Translations under genes and position numbers: made by a program | In this document: positions 1 through 5,217 of the stretch, piece by piece | How the letters are laid out: each line of letters opens with the position of its first letter | Position numbering within the stretch: the first letter of the stretch is position 1 | Assembly: GCA_026990815.1 (NCBI GenBank) | Contig: JALXCS010000214.1 | Location: forward strand, 1 to 5,217 | Length of the DNA: 5,217 nt | Reading direction: 5' to 3' | Source: Methylomonas sp. | Lineage (GTDB): Bacteria; Pseudomonadota; Gammaproteobacteria; Methylococcales; Methylomonadaceae | Notes under the pieces: model-generated | Database searches by the model: none | What the model saw: the letters and a program-made list of their open reading frames with translations, nothing else | Told to the model about the DNA's origin: nothing

Positions 1-30
1 CCCCTCCCCATCAGGAGAAGAAAAATGTAT
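1..30. other. Short non-coding tail after the operon's last visible gene
   Basis: Only 30 bases lie after the ATPase stop codon. On the minus strand a 4-5 base complementarity (CTCC with GGAG, loop TGATGG) can be drawn, but no U-run follows it inside the window, so it is not called a terminator. Whether the operon ends here or continues beyond the left edge cannot be decided. Confidence 0.4.
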
Positions 31-1632
31 TCAGTTTTTAAGCACTGGAACGGCACTTAATAGTGTTTTTGTATATTCATGCCGTGGTGCATTCAAAACT
101 TGTTCAACATTGCCATATTCTACTATTTTGCCCTTGTTCATGACGGCAACATCATCGGCAATTTCGGCAACGACAGCAATATTGTGAGTGATAAACAAAT
201 AACTCAGTCCTTGATCTTTTTGTAATGATTTCAACAACTCAATAATTTGTGCCTGAACAGAAACATCCAAAGCACTGGTTGGTTCATCGCAGACAATTAA
301 TTTTGGTTTGACTGCCAACGCCCTGGCAATACAAATTCTCTGACGCTGGCCACCAGAAAATTCATGGGGATATCGAAAGGCTACTGTCACTGGTAAATCA
401 ACTTGCCGCAACAAACGGTTAACCAACTCCCTTCTTTCATTTGCCGATACTTCGGGATGCAATGCCCTGACGCCCTCATCAATAATTTCTCCAACCAGCA
501 TCCTTGGATTCATGGAAGAAAAAGGATCTTGAAACACGATCTGAATTTCAGACCGTTTCAGTCGCAACTCATTTCCCTGGAGTTCATTTAACAAAGCTCC
601 CTCAAACCAGACTTCTCCTTCGGTATAGGGAATCAGACCCAACAAACCCTTTCCTAAAGTAGTTTTCCCGCAGCCCGATTCGCCCACCAGCGCCAACGTT
701 TTACCCTGTTGCAGTTCCAGATTAACACCGTCAACTGCTTTCACATGCCCGACAACACGTTTAAAAATGCCTTTACGAATCGGATAGTAGACCTTGAAGT
801 CCTTCAGTTTCAGCAACGGCTGTTTTTCTGTGATCTTACGATTCAAACTGCTTGTCATTGAAGGCAAAGCGGCCAATAGTTTTTTGGTGTAGGGATGTTT
901 TGGTTGACTGAAAAAAACCTCTGTTGCTGCCGCTTCTACAATCTTGCCTTTTTGCATCACAGCGACACGATCTGCAAGATTGGATACCAGCGCCAAATCA
1001 TGACTGATTAGCCACAAGGCCATGTTGTTTTGTTTTTGAATTCGATGCAGCAATTCCAGAATTTGCTTTTGAATCGTGACATCCAGCGCCGTTGTTGGCT
1101 CATCGGCAATCAATAAAGCAGGTTCGGCCGCCAGGGCAATGGCAATCATGATGCGCTGTCTTTGCCCCCCGGAAAGCTGATGAGGATAATCCCGATATTT
1201 CCGTTCTGGATCCGGTATTTCAACTTGCCGAAGCAATTCCATTACTCTGGCTGAAATTTTCTGTTTGGGCCAGGAAAAATGCAGCTCCAGCACTTCCACA
1301 ATCTGGTCGCCAATGGTCATAACCGGATTTAAAGACGCCATTGGATCCTGAAAAATCATACCAATGCGCCTGCCGCGAATAGTACAAAAATCAATCTCAG
1401 GGATTGCCAGCAAATTTTCACCCGCTAGACTTATTTCAGTGGCTTTAAGTGCGGCATTTTCCGGTAACAATCGCATCACCGATAAAGCCGTGATGGATTT
1501 TCCAGAACCGGATTCCCCAACCAAAGCAAAAGTTTCACCGGAAAAAACATCAAAACTGATGCTATCAACAACCTTGTCGCCATGATTAAACGCGACGGAC
1601 AAATCCTTAACAGTCAACAAGGCTTCAGACAT
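31..1632 (-). CDS. Fused double ATP-binding subunit of peptide/nickel-type ABC importer (YejF/GsiA-like)
   Basis: This cytoplasmic subunit powers the importer by ATP hydrolysis; one chain carries both nucleotide-binding domains that DppD and DppF provide separately. It has 533 residues from MSEALLTVKDLSVAF. Domain 1 has Walker A GESGSGKS (39-46), Q-loop Q95, signature LSGGQ (153-157), Walker B LLIADE (173-178), D-loop ALD (182-184) and switch His211. Domain 2 has Walker A GESGCGKT (317-324), Q368, signature FSGGQ (425-429), Walker B LIVCDE (445-450) and switch His483. Both catalytic glutamates (178, 450) are present, so both sites look competent. Each domain ends in the oligopeptide-ATPase C-terminal motif (KHPYTKKLLAALP near 245-257; RHEYTKTLLSAVP near 517-529). 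There is no cysteine cluster in these tails such as binds Fe-S in DppD of some bacteria. The start overlaps the permease stop by 8 bases. It is the last gene of the operon visible here. Whether it serves only this transporter is unknown. Confidence 0.96.
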   Translation of the reverse strand: MSEALLTVKDLSVAFNHGDKVVDSISFDVFSGETFALVGESGSGKSITALSVMRLLPENAALKATEISLAGENLLAIPEIDFCTIRGRRIGMIFQDPMASLNPVMTIGDQIVEVLELHFSWPKQKISARVMELLRQVEIPDPERKYRDYPHQLSGGQRQRIMIAIALAAEPALLIADEPTTALDVTIQKQILELLHRIQKQNNMALWLISHDLALVSNLADRVAVMQKGKIVEAAATEVFFSQPKHPYTKKLLAALPSMTSSLNRKITEKQPLLKLKDFKVYYPIRKGIFKRVVGHVKAVDGVNLELQQGKTLALVGESGCGKTTLGKGLLGLIPYTEGEVWFEGALLNELQGNELRLKRSEIQIVFQDPFSSMNPRMLVGEIIDEGVRALHPEVSANERRELVNRLLRQVDLPVTVAFRYPHEFSGGQRQRICIARALAVKPKLIVCDEPTSALDVSVQAQIIELLKSLQKDQGLSYLFITHNIAVVAEIADDVAVMNKGKIVEYGNVEQVLNAPRHEYTKTLLSAVPVLKN

Positions 1633-2968
1633 TATTTGCCCGCCTTGGATCAAATGCATCTCGAACGGTATCTGCAAAAATATTGGCTGCCAGCACCAGG
1701 CTGAACATAAATAGAAAAGAAGCCAGCAATGACCACCAGACAATGGGTTCCCGCGCCATTTCCAAACGCGCGCCGTTGATCATGTTGCCCCAGCTATATG
1801 TCGTCGGATCAACGCCGATATTGATATAAGAGAGTACCGCCTCAGCCAAAACCAGAGAGCTAAAATCCAGCACCACTGAAATCAGTACAATATGCATAAC
1901 ATTGGGTAAAATATGCCGGATTAAAATGATCCTGCGCCTGACTCCCAGCGCTTGCGCCGCCTGCACATATTCCATTTCCCGAAGTTTCAGGGTCTCCGCT
2001 CTTAACAAACGGCATAAACCTGTCCAACTGGTAACCCCCAAAATCAGGCATAAAAAGAACAACCTCATATCGGCCCTAACTACCAAATTAGTAAATTGAT
2101 CGGCATTGTTCGCCATGTAGACCTGCACCATCAAAATGGATGCGGCAATCAACAAAACACTGGGTATGGAATTAAGCGTGGTATAAATATATTGAATAAC
2201 ATCATCGACCCAGCCCCGAAAAAAACCAGCCAATATGCCAAATACAATTGCCAGAGGCAGCATGATCAGGGTTGTGAGGGAACCAATAACCAGACCCGTT
2301 CGGATGCTTTTGACAGTCTGGTAAAACACATCCTCGCCTACTTTATCTGTCCCTAAAACATGATACCAGGCGGATAATTCAATCAATGTATAGCTTCCAG
2401 AAACGAGAATAAAAATTGTCAGCCAGATAGCTTTAGAAGTTTTGCTTTGAAAAAATAGACGATTTTGCTGTTTTCTAAAAAGCCAGAATAATATCAACAC
2501 AAAACCAAAAAGGCCCACACCTTTTGCAAATCCCAAAGTTGCTTTTTTAGCAAAATCTTGTGTCTTTTCCTTTTTCGGATCCTTCAAATGCCCGCCGCCA
2601 TATTCCAATCTGGAATAGGTCCACTTTTGGGTGCCATCTTCAGCCCTGATAAGTTCCTTGCTGTATAGGTAAGCTGCAAATGGCGCCGAATAGCTTTTTT
2701 CCTGATGTTTACGGATCGGAGTCGCCCAATAATCCAACAAACTAATCACTTCATTGGTTTTGTCATTGGCTTGCTTAAAATGAATCGAATCCATCAGGCC
2801 AATAATAATGAAAAAAACCAGCACCACCAATGCCACCATGCCAGCACGACTTGATTTGATCTTTTCCAAAGGCCTTCGTAAATGCTCTTTGCCCCGTAGA
2901 TAAAACCCCAGGCTGAATATCATAAGCACCAGTAAAAACAGCAAGCCATCTGTCCAAAGTACAATCAT
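1625..2968 (-). CDS. ABC importer permease, DppC/OppC/YejE type, with long N-terminal extension
   Basis: This is the second channel-forming subunit, expected to pair with the DppB-like protein. At 447 residues it is clearly longer than DppC (about 300) and YejE (about 340). The conserved core begins at GTDKVGEDVF (206-215), equivalent to the DppC 'GTDxxGRDV' motif with Glu where Arg is usual. It continues through five membrane segments (about 223-250, 262-284, 302-320, 352-375, 410-432). The EAA loop lies at about 325-352 (EMEYVQAAQALGVRRR, then RHILPN), and the ending DTVRDAFDPR is typical of this family. The extra length is N-terminal: predicted helices at about 5-25, 43-60, 150-166 and 178-198, with a hydrophilic stretch of about 90 residues between the second and third. 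Basic stretches at 26-42 and 165-177 place those loops in the cytoplasm by the positive-inside rule, so the hydrophilic stretch should be periplasmic. The start overlaps the upstream stop by 4 bases and the end overlaps the ATPase start by 8. Confidence 0.94.
   Translation of the reverse strand: MIVLWTDGLLFLLVLMIFSLGFYLRGKEHLRRPLEKIKSSRAGMVALVVLVFFIIIGLMDSIHFKQANDKTNEVISLLDYWATPIRKHQEKSYSAPFAAYLYSKELIRAEDGTQKWTYSRLEYGGGHLKDPKKEKTQDFAKKATLGFAKGVGLFGFVLILFWLFRKQQNRLFFQSKTSKAIWLTIFILVSGSYTLIELSAWYHVLGTDKVGEDVFYQTVKSIRTGLVIGSLTTLIMLPLAIVFGILAGFFRGWVDDVIQYIYTTLNSIPSVLLIAASILMVQVYMANNADQFTNLVVRADMRLFFLCLILGVTSWTGLCRLLRAETLKLREMEYVQAAQALGVRRRIILIRHILPNVMHIVLISVVLDFSSLVLAEAVLSYINIGVDPTTYSWGNMINGARLEMAREPIVWWSLLASFLFMFSLVLAANIFADTVRDAFDPRRANNV
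1639..1646 (-). promoter_or_regulatory. Ribosome-binding site of the fused ATPase gene
   Basis: The minus strand reads AAGGCGGG, with AAGG about 10 bases before the ATG at 1632. It lies inside the end of the DppC-like gene. It supports the start at 1632 over the in-frame ATGs at 1659 and 1743, whose extra residues translate the other permease's coding sequence out of frame and resemble no ATPase N-terminus. Confidence 0.6.
2965..2968 (-). promoter_or_regulatory. ATGA stop/start overlap coupling the two permeases
   Basis: The TGA of the DppB-like gene (2965-2967) and the ATG of the DppC-like gene (2966-2968) share the bases ATGA on the minus strand. Upstream only a weak AAGAG-like stretch is seen, too far (about 13 bases) to be a strong ribosome-binding site. 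Initiation of the second permease probably depends on ribosomes finishing the first. Confidence 0.75.
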
Positions 2969-3942
2969 GATAATCTGACTCTTGGATCGACAATGGTGTA
3001 GGAAATATCGGTTAGCAACAAGCCGATGATGTACAGAACTGACCCCAGAAACACCATTGATCTGACAATGGCAAAATCCTGGCGATTGATGGCGTCAATG
3101 GTATAACTTCCCAAGCCTGGAATGCTGAAAAAAGATTCCAGAATCAAACTGCCCATAAACAATAATGGCAACACCACGACCACACCGGTCAGAATTGGAA
3201 TCAAGGCATTTTGTAACACATGCTTGAACAAGGTTCGGGTTTCTGACAGACCTTTTGCTCTGGCAGTTCTGACGTAATCCTTGTTCACTTCTTCCAAAAA
3301 CAAGGTGCGATACCAGCGCGCACTGGAGCCAATACCCGCCACAACACTGATAATAACCGGCAAGACCAAAAACTTGATCGCTGCAAAGCCATCATCATAG
3401 CCAGAAATTGGCACCAGCTTCAGCAGCTTGCCAATCACAAACTGGCCGCCAATAATATAAAACAACGATGATATGGACATCAAAATGACACACAAAACGA
3501 TACTGCTAAATTCCAGATAACTGTTGCGAAACAACACCATCATAAGCGCCACGCTAATGTTAACCAGCAATCCGACCAGCAATGATGGCAAGGCTATTGC
3601 CAAACTCGGCCACATACGCTGCTTGATATCCGCGCCTATGTTTCTGCCGCTATCTGAAATGCCAAAATCAAAAGTAAACAGATTGATCGATTTTTGAAAA
3701 AAGATGGTTTGCTTCACTTTTGCCAAGCCCTGCTGTTTGTCATTCCAGAGCAGCGGTAAATCAGGTCCGCGTTGGTGTGTCCAGTTTTCTATCGCTTGTT
3801 GCGTCACATGCTTTTGCCCCAATTGCATGCGCGCTATATCATCAGGACTGTTGACAATAAAAAACAAAACAAACGTTAAAACATTAACGCCAAACAACAA
3901 GGGAATTGCATATAAAAAACGCCGGATAATGTAGTGAATCAT
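2965..3942 (-). CDS. ABC importer permease, DppB/OppB/YejB type
   Basis: This is one of two inner-membrane subunits that form the translocation path. It has 325 residues, the usual length for this family. The N-terminus MIHYIIRRFLYAIPLLFGVN closely follows the DppB pattern (a short basic stretch, then the first membrane helix), which is why the start at 3942 was chosen. Predicted membrane segments lie near residues 9-30, 112-135, 147-170, 191-209, 246-270 and 293-313. A soluble, probably periplasmic region of about 80 residues follows the first helix. The EAA loop that contacts an ATPase domain is clear at about 215-250 (EEVNKDYVRTARAKGLSE, then LQNALIPI), with the usual Ala-Lys-Gly-Leu core. 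The C-terminal DISYTIVDPRVRLS is the typical DppB ending (Y-x-x-x-DPR-x-R). It lies between the binding protein and the second permease with 4-base overlaps on both sides, so the four proteins are expected to be co-expressed. Family assignment is firm; the substrate is not. Confidence 0.95.
   Translation of the reverse strand: MIHYIIRRFLYAIPLLFGVNVLTFVLFFIVNSPDDIARMQLGQKHVTQQAIENWTHQRGPDLPLLWNDKQQGLAKVKQTIFFQKSINLFTFDFGISDSGRNIGADIKQRMWPSLAIALPSLLVGLLVNISVALMMVLFRNSYLEFSSIVLCVILMSISSLFYIIGGQFVIGKLLKLVPISGYDDGFAAIKFLVLPVIISVVAGIGSSARWYRTLFLEEVNKDYVRTARAKGLSETRTLFKHVLQNALIPILTGVVVVLPLLFMGSLILESFFSIPGLGSYTIDAINRQDFAIVRSMVFLGSVLYIIGLLLTDISYTIVDPRVRLS
3939..3942 (-). promoter_or_regulatory. ATGA stop/start overlap coupling binding protein to permease B
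   Basis: On the minus strand the four bases ATGA contain the TGA stop of the binding-protein gene (3939-3941) and the ATG of the permease (3940-3942). A weak AAGG ribosome-binding match lies about 10 bases upstream of the ATG. The arrangement favours translational coupling. It also decides the permease start: the in-frame ATG at 4050 would add 36 residues lying over the binding protein's anchor, whereas 3942 gives the normal family N-terminus. Confidence 0.8.
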
Positions 3943-5217
3943 TGCAGCGTGGCCTTGACACGGCGTTGATAGGAATAATAGGCTGGCAACAACATCAGCA
4001 AAAGTAATAATACTAACGCCACAACGGGCCAAAATACCGGCCGGTTCCATTGCTTTCTAAGTTCCGCCCTTTTTTGTGCTTCGATCCTTGTATATTTGAT
4101 CCTGTTATTGGCCATCAGATTGGGTTTTAGATTTTGGTGCCAGCTGTGATACAAAGAGAAATTTTTAGGATGCAACCCAAACAACCAGGGCGCGTCACGG
4201 CGTACAATTTCCTGCATTTTCTGGATTATCTGAAACCGTTCAGGGCCATTCTCCATATTGCGCATTTTTTCAAACAGCCGGTCAAACTCCGGATTTTGGT
4301 AATTTGCCGCATTTTCCCCTGCATACTTTACTTTGGAATTACCGCCATACAACAGAAAAAAGAAATTTTCCGGATCAGGATAATCCGCATTCCAGCCCCA
4401 CATAAAAATCTGAGCATTGCCCGAACGCATTTTTTGCTGAAAACGATTATAGTCTGTGGCACGAATAACCAGCTGAATCCCCAGTTTTTCAAACTGCTTT
4501 CGATACCAGTTTAGACGGGAACGATCATCCGGGCCACTGGCCGCCGTGTCGAAATACAAAATTAATGCTTCTCCTGTCGCTGGATCAATCGCATTGGCAT
4601 AACCAGCTTCTGCCATTAATTTCTTCGCTACACTGACCGGTTTCCTGCGCGCATATCCGTTAACCCAATCATAGACATAAGGATTAATTCCTTGCTTGCC
4701 TTCCTGATAGCCATAAATTCCCGGAGGTAATACGCCTTGCGCAGCCATGCCCCGACCATTCATAAAAATGGCAATATATTCTTCATAATCCATGGCAATA
4801 GCAATAGCCTGACGGAGTTTTCTTGCCCGTTCCGTTAACCCCCCAACAACCGGATCAAGCATATTAAAACCCATATAGTAGGTCGATGCAGCAACGGCCG
4901 TTTGCAATTGTATACCTTTTGATTTTAATTCCGGCGTTAGTTCTGCGGCTCCTTGTCCTGAAAACTGGATAGCCATATCAAAACTGTCCGAAGCGATTCC
5001 CGAAGCATCATAATAGCCTTGTAAAAATTTGTTCCAGTATGGAATGGTCTCTCTTTCCAGAATAAAAACCACTTTCTTTATAAAGGGCAGCAATTTACCT
5101 GCGTCTTTCAATAAGCCCTGCTCCGCATCGCCCGGATCGCCTTCGGTTGGGTAATGGGCCGGATGATAATGAGGGTTTTTTTCCAGAATCATACGCCGGT
5201 TAGGATTGTTTTCCGTC
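3939..5217 (-). CDS. ABC importer substrate-binding protein, family 5 (peptide/nickel type), C-terminally membrane-anchored; 5' partial
   Basis: This is the solute-capturing subunit of the importer. The frame is open through the right edge (first full codon 5216-5214), so the signal peptide and probably 200 or more N-terminal residues are missing; the ATG at 5192 lies inside the domain and is not the start. Of 425 visible residues, the segment NPNRRMILEKNPHYH (about 5-18) matches the family 5 region before the hinge. LRQAIAIAMD (134-143) matches the conserved helix usually read as 'RQAxxxAID', and WGWNADYPDPENF (273-285) is the family hallmark. An acidic insertion (about 19-44, GDPGDAEQG) is absent from short DppA-like proteins. 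Residues about 394-415 form a hydrophobic helix rich in Leu, followed by YQRRVKATLQ, which suggests a C-terminal inner-membrane anchor with a cytoplasmic tail. Most family members are free periplasmic proteins or N-terminal lipoproteins. The stop overlaps the next permease start by 4 bases. The ligand is unknown; oligopeptides are the default guess. Confidence 0.93.
   Translation of the reverse strand, partial: TENNPNRRMILEKNPHYHPAHYPTEGDPGDAEQGLLKDAGKLLPFIKKVVFILERETIPYWNKFLQGYYDASGIASDSFDMAIQFSGQGAAELTPELKSKGIQLQTAVAASTYYMGFNMLDPVVGGLTERARKLRQAIAIAMDYEEYIAIFMNGRGMAAQGVLPPGIYGYQEGKQGINPYVYDWVNGYARRKPVSVAKKLMAEAGYANAIDPATGEALILYFDTAASGPDDRSRLNWYRKQFEKLGIQLVIRATDYNRFQQKMRSGNAQIFMWGWNADYPDPENFFFLLYGGNSKVKYAGENAANYQNPEFDRLFEKMRNMENGPERFQIIQKMQEIVRRDAPWLFGLHPKNFSLYHSWHQNLKPNLMANNRIKYTRIEAQKRAELRKQWNRPVFWPVVALVLLLLLMLLPAYYSYQRRVKATLQ

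Noticed and set aside
1..20. Possible terminator hairpin (CTCC/GGAG) after the operon
   Set aside because: The stem is only 4-5 base pairs, no T-run follows on the minus strand within the window, and the sequence ends there.
684..691. Minus-strand GCTGGTGG, identical to the E. coli Chi recombination octamer
   Set aside because: One octamer match on either strand of 5.2 kb is unremarkable by chance, it lies in coding sequence, and the host's Chi motif is unknown.
1364..1585. Plus-strand open frame of 73 codons antisense to the first ATPase domain
   Set aside because: It mirrors the Walker A region of the real gene; its peptide is a complement shadow without any family resemblance.
1633..1743. 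Longer ATPase start giving 37 additional N-terminal residues
   Set aside because: The additional residues are an out-of-frame reading of the permease C-terminus. The start at 1632 has a ribosome-binding site and gives the normal family N-terminus.
2096..2356. Plus-strand open frame of 86 codons antisense to the DppC-like permease
   Set aside because: It is fully antisense to the conserved permease core, and its Gln/Asn/His-rich translation is typical of the complement of hydrophobic codons.
2810..2816. Slippery heptamer T TTT TTC in the DppC-like permease
   Set aside because: It encodes Val-Phe-Phe within a membrane helix, where T-rich codons are expected; a shift there would destroy the permease.
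3943..4050. Longer start for the DppB-like permease giving 36 additional residues
   Set aside because: The additional residues overlap the binding protein's anchor-coding sequence in another frame, and DppB proteins begin at the MIHYIIRRF-like segment found at 3942.
4134..4514. A 126-codon open frame on the plus strand inside the binding-protein gene
   Set aside because: It lies wholly antisense to a well-supported coding region with family motifs. Its translation has no recognisable domain and no evident ribosome-binding site, so it is read as a by-product of the opposite strand's codon composition.
5175..5181. Slippery heptamer A AAA AAC in the binding-protein gene
   Set aside because: It encodes the conserved Glu-Lys-Asn-Pro stretch, and a -1 shift would truncate the protein in mid-domain with no sensible product.
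1..5217. A previously undescribed system such as a defence island, mobile element, CRISPR array, RNA gene or biosynthetic cluster
   Set aside because: Coding density on the minus strand is complete and all four genes belong to one known importer type. No direct or inverted repeats, transposase, tRNA-like or riboswitch-like structure was seen, and there is no intergenic space to hold one.

Overview
The window is one continuous, tightly packed operon read entirely on the minus strand. It encodes an ABC importer of the peptide/nickel (Dpp/Opp/Yej) type. In transcription order, from high to low coordinates, it holds: a family 5 extracellular substrate-binding protein whose N-terminus lies beyond the right edge (3939-5217, partial); a DppB/YejB-type permease (2965-3942); a DppC/YejE-type permease with an unusually long N-terminal region (1625-2968); and a single polypeptide carrying two ATPase domains, like YejF (31-1632). 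Every junction overlaps (4, 4 and 8 bases), so there is no intergenic space apart from the 30 bases after the last stop codon. The operon promoter must lie right of the window, and no terminator is visible at the left edge.

The parts fit one machine. The binding protein captures an oligopeptide or similar solute outside the inner membrane. The two permeases form the channel. The tandem ATPase supplies both nucleotide-binding domains on the cytoplasmic face. One binding protein, two permeases and one fused double ATPase is the architecture of the enterobacterial YejABEF system. The substrate cannot be read from sequence, so no gene symbols are assigned.

Two features set it apart from a textbook Dpp/Yej importer. 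The binding protein ends in a strongly hydrophobic segment followed by a short basic tail, so it is probably tethered to the inner membrane by its C-terminus. The DppC-like permease has about three extra predicted membrane segments and a roughly 90-residue predicted periplasmic loop before the conserved core. Because both occur in one operon, they may form a docking arrangement, but that is inference. Similar binding proteins and long permeases are, from general recollection, found in Proteobacteria, so I regard this as a relatively little-characterised variant of a known family, not a new system.

The organism is most likely a Gram-negative proteobacterium, perhaps a gammaproteobacterium, judging by the YejF-like fused ATPase, the gene order and the moderate base composition (GC around the mid-40s percent by eye). 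Lineage confidence is low. I found no RNA genes, CRISPR arrays, mobile elements, repeats or broken genes.
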